From: JACKII01 sp965222315
Lineage (GTDB): Bacteria > Pseudomonadota > Alphaproteobacteria > Bin95
Assembly: GCA_965222315.1 (NCBI GenBank)
Contig: OZ244951.1
Location: forward strand, 1,550,001 to 1,614,000
Length of the DNA stretch: 64,000 nucleotides
Direction of reading: 5' to 3'
The translations under genes were made by a program, and so were the position numbers. The notes under the pieces were generated by a model, which saw only the letters and a list, made by a program, of their open reading frames with translations, did no database searches and was not told the origin of the DNA. Below are positions 34,950 to 44,039 of the stretch, piece after piece (position 1 is the stretch's first letter; every line of letters starts with the position of its first letter).

Positions 34950-37331
34950 CTACTTCAGGTATTCCACCTTGAGGCCCTCTATCGTGCCATTGAACGCAAA
35001 GGGCTTGCGGTCGAAGTATGCAAGCGACACGGGCGAGTAGCTGTCCCTGCCGACATCGAAAGCGTCATTGGCGGTAAAGGCCAGCGGCGCTGAACGCGGC
35101 ACCTGACCTTTTGCCAATTCTTTGCCGTTCAGCCGCAGGACAACATCGAGCGGCCCGCCGCGTTTGTCGCTGGCCTTCCGGGTCTCCACCTCGATCGTGA
35201 CCTCGCCGCTGGGCAGCGGTCCGGTGGATTCGATACGGGTGCGCTCGATCTCGAACAAATTGTACTCGTAGGTGAGCTTGCCGTCCTCCACCCACAAGGC
35301 GAGGCCGCCGGAGAAGGCGCCCAAGGCATAGAGCACTCCCTCCGAGTCCGGTTGCAACACCGTTTCAATGGTGACGAGATTGCTTCGCGCTCCCACTTTC
35401 GGGGCCGTGAATTCCGGAACGCCGACGACTTCTTGCGTGTACAAAAACTCGGTCGCAGGATTGGATGGTGCGTCTTCCGGATGAAAAACGATCGACCAAA
35501 GGCCGCCACCAACGGGATAAACCTTGTTTGCCTTCGCGGCTTCGCGGAACGAGGTCACAAGCGATTCGACCTTGTCCGGATGCTGGTCGGCCAGGTTCAT
35601 GGCTTGGGAATAATCCGTATTGAGATCATGAAGCTCCCACGTGTCGTCCGTCGGCGACCATTCGAAAATGCTCGGGTCGATACCCGGGACCCAAGGAGTA
35701 CGCGGACCGAACACGGACGCGATCCACTCATCCCGATAGTAGGCGCGGCTGCCCATCACCTCGAAATATTGCTCCGCCTTCTGCCCTGGCGCGTCGGCAG
35801 CCATAAATGTGTAGGCCATGCTGACGCCGTCTAAAGGGTCCTGCGTAATGCCATCGACAAGCTTTGGCGGCTCGATGTCCAATACGTCATAGATCGTCGG
35901 GACGATGTCATTCACGTGGTGGAATTGCGGGCGCGGTGTCTTGTCCGGCGCAATTTCCTTTGGCCAGGAGACAATAAGCGGCGTCCGCGTTCCGCCAAAA
36001 TGGGCTGCAATGAGTTTGGTGGACCGGTGCGGCGTCGATCCCGCCCAGGCCCAGCCGGCATGGTACATATTGTCGGCTTTGGGCGACCCGAGCACGTCGA
36101 GCCCCCCAAGCTCGTTCATGGCGCGGATGTGATCTTTGACTTCCGTGCTGATGCCGTTCTGCGCCAGAAGCTCGCTGATCGTGCCGTTCTGGCCTTCGGC
36201 GCTGGAACCGTTGTCGCTCCAGACATAGAAAACCAACGTGTTTTCACGGATGCCGAGCTCGTCGAGCGTGTCTATCAGCCGGCCAGCCTGGGTGTCGGCA
36301 TGTTCGGTATAGCCCGCGAACACTTCCATCAGGCGCAACTGAAACGGCTTCTCATCCTCCGGAATGTCATCCCACGCGGCGAGCGTATCAGGCCGGGGGG
36401 TGAGGACGGTGTTTTCGGGGATCCAGCCAAGCTCCTTCTGACGGGCGAAGGTGCGCTCGCGCATAACGTCCCAGCCGTCATCGAACTTGCCCTTATACTT
36501 GTCCGCCCACTCTTTAAAAATGTGATGCGGACCGTGGGAGGCGCCAGGGGCCCAGTACAAAAAGAAGGGCCGGTCCGGCGTCAGCGCCCGGACCTGCTTC
36601 ATCCAGGATACAGCTTGGTCCGCCATGTCCTCCGTGAAATGATAGCCTTCCTTTCCATGGGACGGATCGAGCCGCACGGTGTTCTCGACGACGGCCGGTT
36701 CCCACTGGGACGATTCTCCGGCCAGAAAGCCATAGAAATAGTCAAAACCGATGGCCTCGCCCACCGGCCAGTTCGTGTAGGGGCCGACGGCCGTGGTTTC
36801 GTTGGCCGGCGTGTTGTGCCACTTGCCGAATGCTGATGTCGCATAGCCGTAAGCGCTGAGGACTTTGGCGACCGTCGCGGAGGTGCGCGGAATGCGCCCG
36901 GAATACCCCTCCCAATCGTTTGAGAGTTCGGCGATCTGTCCGTTTCCGACCCGGTGATGGTTGCGCCCCGTGAGCAGGGCAGCGCGGGTGGGGGAGCACA
37001 TCGCGGCATTGTGGAAGCGGTTGTATGAAATTCCGTCTTTCGCCAGGCGGCTCAACGTCGGCGTGTGGATCACGCCGCCGTAGGTATCCGGCAACGCCGG
37101 TCCGACGTCGTCGAGCATGATCACCACAATGTTCGGTGCATTGGCCGGCAGGTGCGATTGCGGCGGTAAGGGGCTGTAGGTGGAATCCGCGATGGTAAGG
37201 CCAGCCGTGCTTCCGGATGGCTTCGGTGGGAACGGCAGCGACTCTTGTGCCAATGCGGTAGCCGCGAACAGCAGCATGAATGAACTCACCAACAGCCCGC
37301 CAGCCCGCAACCCATTTCCAAGCAATTTCAT
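34950..37331 (-). CDS. Type I (formylglycine-dependent) arylsulfatase, exported
   Basis: The ATG at 37331 has an AGGAGG site at ideal spacing and gives 793 residues; the frame is open to 37409. A signal peptide ends ATALA before QESLPFP. NIVVIMLDDVG carries calcium-binding aspartates, and C112-S-P-T-R in the sulfatase signature is the cysteine converted to formylglycine; SGRNHHRVG-type residues follow (seen as TGRNHHRVG). PFFLYWAPGASHGPHH and the Asn/Asp of VWSDNGSS complete the metal site. The last ~150 residues form a beta-sandwich-like domain, LamG-like by appearance. It cleaves sulfate esters in the periplasm or outside the cell. Substrate unknown; no maturase gene is nearby. Confidence 0.92.
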   Translation of the reverse strand: MKLLGNGLRAGGLLVSSFMLLFAATALAQESLPFPPKPSGSTAGLTIADSTYSPLPPQSHLPANAPNIVVIMLDDVGPALPDTYGGVIHTPTLSRLAKDGISYNRFHNAAMCSPTRAALLTGRNHHRVGNGQIAELSNDWEGYSGRIPRTSATVAKVLSAYGYATSAFGKWHNTPANETTAVGPYTNWPVGEAIGFDYFYGFLAGESSQWEPAVVENTVRLDPSHGKEGYHFTEDMADQAVSWMKQVRALTPDRPFFLYWAPGASHGPHHIFKEWADKYKGKFDDGWDVMRERTFARQKELGWIPENTVLTPRPDTLAAWDDIPEDEKPFQLRLMEVFAGYTEHADTQAGRLIDTLDELGIRENTLVFYVWSDNGSSAEGQNGTISELLAQNGISTEVKDHIRAMNELGGLDVLGSPKADNMYHAGWAWAGSTPHRSTKLIAAHFGGTRTPLIVSWPKEIAPDKTPRPQFHHVNDIVPTIYDVLDIEPPKLVDGITQDPLDGVSMAYTFMAADAPGQKAEQYFEVMGSRAYYRDEWIASVFGPRTPWVPGIDPSIFEWSPTDDTWELHDLNTDYSQAMNLADQHPDKVESLVTSFREAAKANKVYPVGGGLWSIVFHPEDAPSNPATEFLYTQEVVGVPEFTAPKVGARSNLVTIETVLQPDSEGVLYALGAFSGGLALWVEDGKLTYEYNLFEIERTRIESTGPLPSGEVTIEVETRKASDKRGGPLDVVLRLNGKELAKGQVPRSAPLAFTANDAFDVGRDSYSPVSLAYFDRKPFAFNGTIEGLKVEYLK

Positions 37332-37528
37332 CCCTGCCTCCTGCCGATTCTCGACGCTACGCCCTGCCGATCCGGCAGAGAACCGAATCAAAACCTCAGC
37401 GTTCAGCATAGAGCGTAGAGCAAATAGAGTTCGCCGCCACTCATTTCACGCCGCAGTATTGCAGTGCTGAGCCTACGCTGTTGGTGTTCGGGAGCGCTGC
37501 CTATTTCGGGCCGGATACCCTGCCGCTT

Positions 37529-38241
37529 TTACCGCGTCTCCAGCGCATTCTCCTCCCGCACATGCCGCTCCCGCTCTTGAAGCGGGACGTCACGGTTCGT
37601 CGTCACAATTTCCGGTACCCGGATCGCGCCAGGTCGCTGGTTGCCCGGAACAAAATATTCGACCTTAGCGAAGTGGACATCCCCATCCGGCTCGATCCAA
37701 ACCGGGAAGAACGTTGTCCGGCGGTCGCCCAAGCTGCTCACTGTGTGGTAACCTCCAGCCACATGGTAGTGGCCGAAGAACTGATCTGCGGTCACGGGGA
37801 ACAGGCTGCGTATGGTGAAGTCGGGTGTGAACTCATGCCGGCCCAAAAAAGGCGCCCCTTGATCTTTGCCCACTGGTGACGGTCGGGGTCCTGGTTGTCT
37901 GTAGTTACGTCGTACCAATAGGCGAGGATTGGCCCGTCACCGGCATCGACCAGAACCGGGTTGTGAATGAAGTTGGACCGGCCCTCCCTTTCCGGCGCAA
38001 TCGCCGGGATATACTCCAGGAAGTAGCCGGGATCGCTCCAGTCATAGGAATAGGCGCGATAGCCCTTCGGCCCGCCGCTGGAGCCATCCGCTGTGTCACG
38101 GATCATCAAAAGCGCCGATTCTCCGCCCGGCATTGCAGCCGCGCTTTGCCAGGACGAATCCCGTGTCCAGCCAGGCGGGGCCGGCCGTTCAGCCCGAGCG
38201 AACCGCACGCGCCCTATACTGACATGCGCCACCCGGCTCAC
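37529..38241 (-). pseudogene. Frameshifted, N-truncated sialidase/BNR-propeller-like gene
   Basis: Two overlapping frames form one continuous protein. The first runs 38241-37792 and starts only at GTG, with an in-frame TGA shortly upstream. The second, ending at 37529, continues the sense with FLGRHEFTPDFTIRSLFPVT, FFGHYHVAGGYHTVSSLGD and PVWIEPDGDVHFAKVEYF. The switch is near 37840-37860 where GGGG and T6 runs occur, equivalent to a one-base deletion. DGPILAYWYDV and the GHYH..PVW pattern look like Asp-box/sialidase propeller blades. Either the gene is dead or a homopolymer sequencing error is present. It lies next to the sulfatase. Confidence 0.5.
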
Positions 38242-38306
38242 TTGCCGGCGCGGCCAAATTCAGGCAGGGAAGACCAGGAAAGACTTTTTACTGGAGTTCT
38301 GGCCCT

Positions 38307-39491
38307 ATGGTCATGCGCGGTCGTGAGTTCCTGCAGACACCCGGACCCACCAATATTCCGGACCGCGTCCTGAACGCCATGCACCGGTCGGCGATCGATT
38401 TCGGCGGTCCCGTCTTCCAGGAAATGAGCCAAGCGCTCTTCCGGGATCTGCAAGGCCTGTTCGAGACAAAAGGGCAGGTATTTCTCTACACATCCAGCGG
38501 TCATGGCGGTTGGGAAGGGGCGTTCGTCAACTGCTTCTCCCCCGGCGATAGCCTGCTTCTGCCGGAAGTCGGCCGCTTCGGCCGGGTCTGGGGCGAGTAT
38601 GGACAACGGCTGGGCTACAATATCGTCAAGGTGCCGGGCTCCTGGCGGGAGCCCATCGACCCCGCGGTGATCGAAGACGTGCTCTCGAAAGACAAGCAGC
38701 ACAAAATCAAGGGCGTCCTAGCCGTGCATGTGGAAACGGCCACCGGCGCCTGCTCCGACATTGCCGCCATCCGTGCGGCCATGGACGCTGCGAGTCACCC
38801 TGCCATGCTGATCTTGGACGCGGTTGCCAGCTTCGGCTGCATGCCCGTGCGCATGGACGAATGGGGCGTCGATGTGGTCATTACCGCATCCCAGAAGGGC
38901 CTGATGTGCCCGCCGGGCCTCGGCATCTGCGCCGTCAGCGAGAAAGCGCTCGCCGCCAGCTATGAGAGCCGCAGCCAGATGGAGTATTTCTCCTGGCCGC
39001 AGCGCCTCGGCACCGAAAGCTACAGCCGCTTCTGCGGCACCGCGCCGGAGCACATGGTTTTTGGCCTGACCGAGGCGGTCAAGATGCTGAACGAAGAGGG
39101 CTGGGACCGCGTGTACGCCCGGCATAAACGCCTCGCCACCGCCACCCGCAAGGCCGTGGAGGTATGGTGCGAGGGCGGCGCGCTGGAGTTCAATATTTCC
39201 CAGCCGGAAGCGCGCGCCGACGCCCTCACCGTCATCCGCACGCCCGAAGGGATGAACTCCGAAGTGGTGCGCAATACCGCGCGCGATACCTTTGGCGTCG
39301 CTGTAGGCGGCTCGCTTGGCGATCTGGCTGGCCGCGTCTTCCGGATCGCCCATATGGGCGACCTGAACGAGCCCATGATCATCGGCGCGCTCGGCGGGGT
39401 GGAGGCGGCCCTGCAGGTCTGCCAGGTGCCTATCAGCAAGGGCGGCGTCAGCGCGGCGGTGGACTATCTCGCCAGCACTGCCAATGCCTGA
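38307..39491 (+). CDS. Alanine/serine-glyoxylate aminotransferase family protein
   Basis: A 394-residue class V PLP enzyme. The N-terminal REFLQTPGPTNIPDRVLNAM, TSSGHGGWEGAFVNCFSPGD, DAVASFGCMPVRMDEWG and the PLP lysine in ITASQKGLMCPPGLG match the SgaA/AGT family. These enzymes convert glyoxylate to glycine using serine or alanine and act in the serine cycle or photorespiratory salvage. The start at 38307 follows GGAG; a second ATG is at 38313. The next gene, a JmjC/cupin protein, starts 17 bases later, so both are co-transcribed. Confidence 0.9.
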   Translation: MVMRGREFLQTPGPTNIPDRVLNAMHRSAIDFGGPVFQEMSQALFRDLQGLFETKGQVFLYTSSGHGGWEGAFVNCFSPGDSLLLPEVGRFGRVWGEYGQRLGYNIVKVPGSWREPIDPAVIEDVLSKDKQHKIKGVLAVHVETATGACSDIAAIRAAMDAASHPAMLILDAVASFGCMPVRMDEWGVDVVITASQKGLMCPPGLGICAVSEKALAASYESRSQMEYFSWPQRLGTESYSRFCGTAPEHMVFGLTEAVKMLNEEGWDRVYARHKRLATATRKAVEVWCEGGALEFNISQPEARADALTVIRTPEGMNSEVVRNTARDTFGVAVGGSLGDLAGRVFRIAHMGDLNEPMIIGALGGVEAALQVCQVPISKGGVSAAVDYLASTANA

Positions 39492-39508
39492 CAGTTGGAC
39501 GGAGCCCC

Positions 39509-40441
39509 ATGCCCATCACTGACTTTGAAAGCCTGTTGTCGCCCTACCCGGTGCAACAATTCCTGGAGGAAGCCCGCGGCAAGCAATGGCTGCACATCGA
39601 GGGCGGGGCGGACAAGGTGGGTTCCATGCTGGATTGGGACGCGCTCAACCGCATGATCAATATGGAAATCTGGAACCATCTGAACTTCCTGATGGTCCTC
39701 GACACCAAGACCATCCCGGCTCCTCAGTTCTGCCAGCAGCGGATGGACCGTACCGGCCAGATGCAAATGGTGCCGGTTCCGGGCCGCGTGCAGCAATTCC
39801 TTGACCGTGGCGCCAGCCTGATCCTTAACGAGGTTGAAACGCTGGAGCCGGAAATCCGCGGTCTTGTCGATGCCTTTGCCCAGGGTCTCGGCGCGAAATG
39901 CTCTGGCAACGCCTATATCTCGCAGCAGAACCACCAGGCCTTCGACACCCATTTCGACCGCACGGACGTGTTCGCCCTCCAGACGCTCGGCAGCAAGCGC
40001 TGGCGTATTTACGAGGGCCAGTTGGACGCCCCGGTGCTTCATGCCCGCTTCACCGGCATGCCGCCGGACGAGATCCACCGCCGGAAAGGCAAGGTCGAGG
40101 CGGAGTTTGTGACCAAGCCCGGCGATCTGATCTACCTGCCGCGCGGCCGCTTCCACGATGCGCTCGCTACGGAGGGGCCGTCGATCCACATCTCCTTCGC
40201 GGTCAGCGAGCCCAAGGGCCTGGACTATCTCCAGATCGTGATGGACGAAGCCGTCGGAGACCCGGCTTTCCGGCAGGACATTCCGCTGGACCCGGCGGAA
40301 CTCCCCGCGTATTTCGACGCTTTGGCCGACCGTTTGCGGGAAGTCGCGCTCAGCCAGCGGAGCAAGGAACGCGGCCACCGCCTGCGCCGCCAGTTCGTGC
40401 CGCCCCGTCCCGCCTTTCGCCTTGGCAAACGGAGCCAATAG
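39509..40441 (+). CDS. JmjC/cupin_4-type 2-oxoglutarate-dependent oxygenase
   Basis: The ATG at 39509 follows GGAG and gives 310 residues; the frame is open much further upstream inside the aminotransferase, which is a shadow. The iron facial triad is seen as H148 and D150 in DTHFDRTDVFALQ and H216 in PRGRFHDALA. TLGSKRWRIYEG and KPGDLIYLPRG are typical of the cupin-4/ROXA (YcfD, MINA53) family that hydroxylates ribosomal proteins or free amino acids. The C-terminus is basic (RGHRLRRQFVPPRP), as in dimerisation or winged-helix parts of ROXA. It sits between an aminotransferase and a thioesterase, so a small-molecule substrate is equally possible. Confidence 0.85.
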   Translation: MPITDFESLLSPYPVQQFLEEARGKQWLHIEGGADKVGSMLDWDALNRMINMEIWNHLNFLMVLDTKTIPAPQFCQQRMDRTGQMQMVPVPGRVQQFLDRGASLILNEVETLEPEIRGLVDAFAQGLGAKCSGNAYISQQNHQAFDTHFDRTDVFALQTLGSKRWRIYEGQLDAPVLHARFTGMPPDEIHRRKGKVEAEFVTKPGDLIYLPRGRFHDALATEGPSIHISFAVSEPKGLDYLQIVMDEAVGDPAFRQDIPLDPAELPAYFDALADRLREVALSQRSKERGHRLRRQFVPPRPAFRLGKRSQ

Positions 40442-40446
40442 TAGCG

Positions 40447-40884
40447 ATGATCACCGATTTCGACCTGGCCGACCCGGCGCTCTACAGCCACTGGGTCGAC
40501 GAAAACGTGCGCTTTTCCGATACCGACCAGGCGGGGCATGTTAACAACACCGCCATCGCCAAATACGTGGAAAGCGGCCGCCTGCATTTTGATTTTGACG
40601 TGCTGAAGGGGGCCGCTGAGGGAGTTGACGAGCCCTTCGGCCTGATCCTCGCCAATCTGAACGTGAATTATTTGCTGGAGAGCTACTTCCCCGGCAAGCT
40701 CCGCATCGGCACCCGCCTGCTCCGCATCGGCAGCAGTTCGCTCACCACCGCCCACGGCCTGTTCCGCGACAGCGGCTGCTTCGCCACCAGCACCTGCGTC
40801 ATGGTTAACAAGGTCGCCGGCGCGAGCCGCCCCATCGGCCCCAAGATGCGCGCCCGGCTGGAACGTTTGCTTCCCAACCAATAA
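40447..40884 (+). CDS. Hotdog-fold acyl-CoA thioesterase (4HBT/YbgC-like)
   Basis: The ATG at 40447 lies five bases after the stop of the oxygenase gene; the product has 145 residues. VRFSDTDQAGHVNNTAIAKY is the 4-hydroxybenzoyl-CoA thioesterase signature with the catalytic Asp (FSDTD, GHVNN form) and the long hotdog helix follows. It should hydrolyse a short or aromatic acyl-CoA in the cytoplasm. Tight spacing puts it in one operon with the aminotransferase and oxygenase. A repeat hairpin at 40893 follows the stop, and the convergent radical SAM gene begins the next cluster. Confidence 0.88.
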   Translation: MITDFDLADPALYSHWVDENVRFSDTDQAGHVNNTAIAKYVESGRLHFDFDVLKGAAEGVDEPFGLILANLNVNYLLESYFPGKLRIGTRLLRIGSSSLTTAHGLFRDSGCFATSTCVMVNKVAGASRPIGPKMRARLERLLPNQ

Positions 40885-40892
40885 CTCTCACT

Positions 40893-40926
40893 TCATCGTC
40901 CTGAACTTGTTTCAGGGCCACTCCAT
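40893..40926. repeat. Single copy of the CTTG-loop intergenic repeat
   Basis: TCATCGTCCTGAACTTG followed by TTTCAGGGCCACTCC forms a CCTGAA/TTCAGG hairpin. It matches the left half of the 28494-28613 element, with paired changes in the stem. It stands between the convergent thioesterase and radical SAM genes and may act as their terminator. Confidence 0.7.
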
Positions 40927-40985
40927 AAACACCAAGGCACGATACCCGGGCCTCATCCCCGCCTCTGGAATGCCCGCAACCAAAC

Positions 40986-42356
40986 TCACCGGGGGCGCAC
41001 CCCGAAATACGCCGGTTGTTTCTCGCTGATCTCGGCATAGGCCCCCAGGCAGAATTCCAGCCAGCCGCGGATATAGTCACACGCGCTGCGGCCCCGGCGG
41101 TCCACCTCGTGATAGCAGCCGCCGCCGCAAAGGTACCGCGCCCAGCATGAGCGGCAGGGCTCCTGCCGGTCCACGTGTTTCGCCGCCAGCAATGCCGCCC
41201 GTGCTTCCCGGTCGCTGCCGTCCGTCCCGCCCATGGCGAAGGCGTCATCGTCAATCAGCCGGTGGCAGGCATAGAGGTCGCCGTCGGCGTTGGCGCTCAG
41301 ATAACCCGCCCCCGCGCCGCAGGGATAGGGCCGGTGCGTGCCCCGGTGGATCTCCATCAGCGCGGTTTCCAGGTTGCTGAACGGCAGGCGCCGCCCGTCC
41401 AGGATCGCCGCCACCGCCTGCTCCCCGCACTGCACCATTTCCGCCAGAAAACCGTCGAACTCGGCGCGGGAGAAGGCGAGGTCCGGGTTCGGCGACTCGG
41501 TGACGGCGGAGAAGCCCACATCGTCAAAGCCCAATTCCTGCAAATGTTCCAGGATCGGCCAGAGCGCCCCGCTCTGCGGCGTGATCGTCGCCCGCGCCGA
41601 CAAGGACCGCGGCCTGCCCACGCGCTCGATAATCTCCAGCGCTCGGCGCACCCGCCCATAGCTGTCTACGCCGCCAGCACCCTTCATCGGACGCAAGCGG
41701 TTCTGCACCTCCCTGGGGCCATCGACGCTCGCCTGCACCACGAAACCAAAGTCGTGGAACAGGCGCGCATCCTCCTCCCGCAGCAGGGTCAGGTTGGTGG
41801 TAATCGAGAACCCCAGCGCCAGGCCCGCCTTGCCTGCCTGCTCAACGGCATAATGCGTCGCCTCATGCACCAGCTTGCGCTGCATCAACGGTTCGCCGCC
41901 CATGAAGCCGACAACGATATGCCCGCCCGGCACGGCCTCCGCGATCAGGCGGTCGATGGTGGCCCTGGCGGTTTCGACCGTCATGGAACGGGCATTGCCG
42001 CCAAAGCGCCCCTCGTCGGCATAGCAATAGCCGCAGCCCATGTTGCAGGTCTGCGCCACGTTCAGGGAGATAGCGCGCAGGGCAGGCGGCTCCATAGGCT
42101 CCGCGCCGATGTAGGGCTCGCTCCGGGGTGCGGCATCCGCCAGCAACGCATCCACGCCGGCCCAATCCCCCGCTGTCAGGTCGCGTTCCAGCCGTTCGGC
42201 GAGGTCTGCGGGAATATCATAGAGACGGCTGCCGTCCACCACGAACAGGTGGGCGCCCAGCGCACTCCGCACGACGCGCGCGCCCGGATGCCAGGCTTTG
42301 ACATGGGAGAGCGCAGGCGGCGGAGTCCTGCCCGGCGCATCCAACGGCGCATTCAT
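40986..42356 (-). CDS. Radical SAM/SPASM domain protein, QhpD/anSME-like maturase
   Basis: From the ATG at 42356 the product has 456 residues. The radical SAM cluster is C104-x3-C108-x2-C111 in TCNMGCGYCYADEG, followed by GFMGGEPLMQRKLV and SVDGPREVQNRLRP. The C-terminal SPASM region has CGAGAGYLSANADGDLYACH and CRSCWARYLCGGGCYHEV, enough cysteines for two auxiliary clusters. Such enzymes install peptide cross-links or oxidise side chains; the CWARYLCGGGC form recalls QhpD, the thioether-forming maturase of quinohemoprotein amine dehydrogenase. An N-terminal ~90 residues may be a peptide-binding domain. Its ATG overlaps the GMC oxidoreductase stop (ATGA), so the two are translationally coupled. 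Probable client: the split quinoprotein at 45362-49096. Confidence 0.88.
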   Translation of the reverse strand: MNAPLDAPGRTPPPALSHVKAWHPGARVVRSALGAHLFVVDGSRLYDIPADLAERLERDLTAGDWAGVDALLADAAPRSEPYIGAEPMEPPALRAISLNVAQTCNMGCGYCYADEGRFGGNARSMTVETARATIDRLIAEAVPGGHIVVGFMGGEPLMQRKLVHEATHYAVEQAGKAGLALGFSITTNLTLLREEDARLFHDFGFVVQASVDGPREVQNRLRPMKGAGGVDSYGRVRRALEIIERVGRPRSLSARATITPQSGALWPILEHLQELGFDDVGFSAVTESPNPDLAFSRAEFDGFLAEMVQCGEQAVAAILDGRRLPFSNLETALMEIHRGTHRPYPCGAGAGYLSANADGDLYACHRLIDDDAFAMGGTDGSDREARAALLAAKHVDRQEPCRSCWARYLCGGGCYHEVDRRGRSACDYIRGWLEFCLGAYAEISEKQPAYFGVRPR

Positions 42357-43948
42357 GCCCGTATCTCCCTGGCCATATCCCGCGCTATCAGCGCGCCGGT
42401 CCGTTCGCCAAGCGCCGCAATGGTGAGCGCCGGGTTCCGCCCGATCGGCCGCGGGATGACGGCGCCGTCCGCCACGAAAAGGTTGGGATGACCGAACACC
42501 TCGCCCCGGTGATCGACCACGCCGCCAGAGGCATCCCTTGCCATGTTGCAGCCGCCCAGCGGATGCACGCTTGCGCCCCACTTGAACCAGCGCCATTGCG
42601 GTGGCACCGATGCTGTCGCGCCGCCCGCCTCCGACAATTGCTTTTGCAGGGCAATGATCGCGTCATAGACGCCGAGCGACGCCTTCACATCCCAATTGAG
42701 CTTCAGGGCCGTGCGCCAGGGCTTGTACCAGATGCGTCCCAGCCGCAGACGGCTATTGCCCGCGTCCACGCCCTCGCCGAGCCAGAGCATCATCCGGTCG
42801 GTTGGGTTGAACTCGCCCAGGCCGCGGGCGAATTTTTCCGCCAGCTTGCGGCCGAGCCAGGTACCTTTCCACCGGTCGCGCACCGCGTTTAGCAGCAGGT
42901 TGGGGAAGCCATCGTCCGCGATATAGAAGCGCTGGCCCTGGAAGCTGCCATCCATAAAGGTCAGGCCAGAGCCGATGAGCGGGCCGACGCCCTGGTTGAC
43001 CTCCACATCGTCGGGGTAGAAGGCGGGCGTCATGAAATTCGCGTTCGGGCTCCAGCTATGCCCTAGCTGCTGGCTCACATTCGGCAGCGTTTTGTACTCG
43101 TCCCGGCAGCGCAACAGCAATTCCGTGGTGCCGAGCGAACCTGCCGCCAGCACAACCCTGCCCGCGGTGGCTGACCCCGGCCCATCGCTTGCCTCCGCCG
43201 TGCAGAGCCAGCGAACGCGGTAGCCATTGCCTTCCGGCTGGATGGAGCGCACCGAATGAAGCGCACGCACTTCCGCGCCGTTGGCTTCGGCCTGGGCCAG
43301 ATAGGTCAGATCGACCGTGTTCTTGGCCTGAACCTCGCAGCCGATATGGCAATTGCCGAGGTGGGCGCACGTTGCCTGCTGCCGCCCCTGGCCGTTGGTG
43401 AAGGGTTTGGCATGCTTGGCGTTCACCGGATCGGGCAGGTCATAGCTGTATTCCGGGTCGAACGTCACGGCCAGCGGCACGCGCTCGTACCGGTCGGCAT
43501 AGCCAAGCTTGTCCGCCGCCCGGCGCAGGATGGCCGAACGGTGGGTCTCCTGTCCCTCCGGCACGGGCCCGGCATTCAACATGCGCTCGGCGAGGTCGTA
43601 GAACGGGGCGAGGCTCGTAGCATTGACCTCTTCCGGCCAGCCTTTCTCGAACCGCTCCGCATCGGCGCGCATGACGACGCTGGCATAGCTGAGGGAGCCG
43701 CCGCCGACGCCCGCCCCTTGCGCCACCATCATGCCCCGAAAAAAGCGCAGGTCGAGCCAGCCGTTCGCGCACTCCGGGTCTGCGTGGTCGAAAAACCAGG
43801 GATCGGTAAGTGTCCGCGGGTAGGAGGCGGGCGTCCAATGCCGCCCCCGCTCCAGCACCAGCACCTTCGCGCCGGCCTCCGCCAGACGGCAGGCTGCTGC
43901 GCCGCCGCCAAACCCGGACCCCACGACAATCACGTCATAGTCGGCCAT
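42353..43948 (-). CDS. GMC/cholesterol-oxidase-like FAD oxidoreductase
   Basis: A 531-residue flavoprotein. VIVVGSGFGGGAAACRLAEA at the N-terminus binds FAD, GAGVGGGSLSYASV is the second FAD signature, CAHLGNCHIGCEVQAKNT is the Cys/His-rich segment seen in the cholesterol-oxidase-like GMC branch, and the C-terminal VHPLGGCNMARDASGGVVD plus NPALTIAALGER hold the active-site His and Asn region. No signal peptide is seen. It overlaps the radical SAM gene by four bases and is 91 bases from the membrane P-loop gene on the same strand. In this context it could be a partner dehydrogenase or an enzyme acting on the oxidase's product; the substrate is unknown. Confidence 0.88.
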   Translation of the reverse strand: MADYDVIVVGSGFGGGAAACRLAEAGAKVLVLERGRHWTPASYPRTLTDPWFFDHADPECANGWLDLRFFRGMMVAQGAGVGGGSLSYASVVMRADAERFEKGWPEEVNATSLAPFYDLAERMLNAGPVPEGQETHRSAILRRAADKLGYADRYERVPLAVTFDPEYSYDLPDPVNAKHAKPFTNGQGRQQATCAHLGNCHIGCEVQAKNTVDLTYLAQAEANGAEVRALHSVRSIQPEGNGYRVRWLCTAEASDGPGSATAGRVVLAAGSLGTTELLLRCRDEYKTLPNVSQQLGHSWSPNANFMTPAFYPDDVEVNQGVGPLIGSGLTFMDGSFQGQRFYIADDGFPNLLLNAVRDRWKGTWLGRKLAEKFARGLGEFNPTDRMMLWLGEGVDAGNSRLRLGRIWYKPWRTALKLNWDVKASLGVYDAIIALQKQLSEAGGATASVPPQWRWFKWGASVHPLGGCNMARDASGGVVDHRGEVFGHPNLFVADGAVIPRPIGRNPALTIAALGERTGALIARDMAREIRA

Positions 43949-44039
43949 TTGCCGGTACTCGCTTTCGCTGGTTAACCCGCTAGCGCAAGGCTAACACGCC
44001 GCAGGTCTGCTGCCCATAGCCGGGGAGGGGGCGCAGTCG

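Noticed and set aside
37840..37870. Programmed -1 frameshift in the propeller-like gene
   Set aside because: The T6 run does not present a proper slippery heptamer in the zero frame, and the gene also lacks a proper N-terminus, so decay or sequencing error is simpler.
39164..39508. Extended start for the JmjC/cupin gene inside the aminotransferase
   Set aside because: The upstream part is Arg-rich shadow sequence; the ATG at 39509 has a good ribosome binding site and matches the family start.
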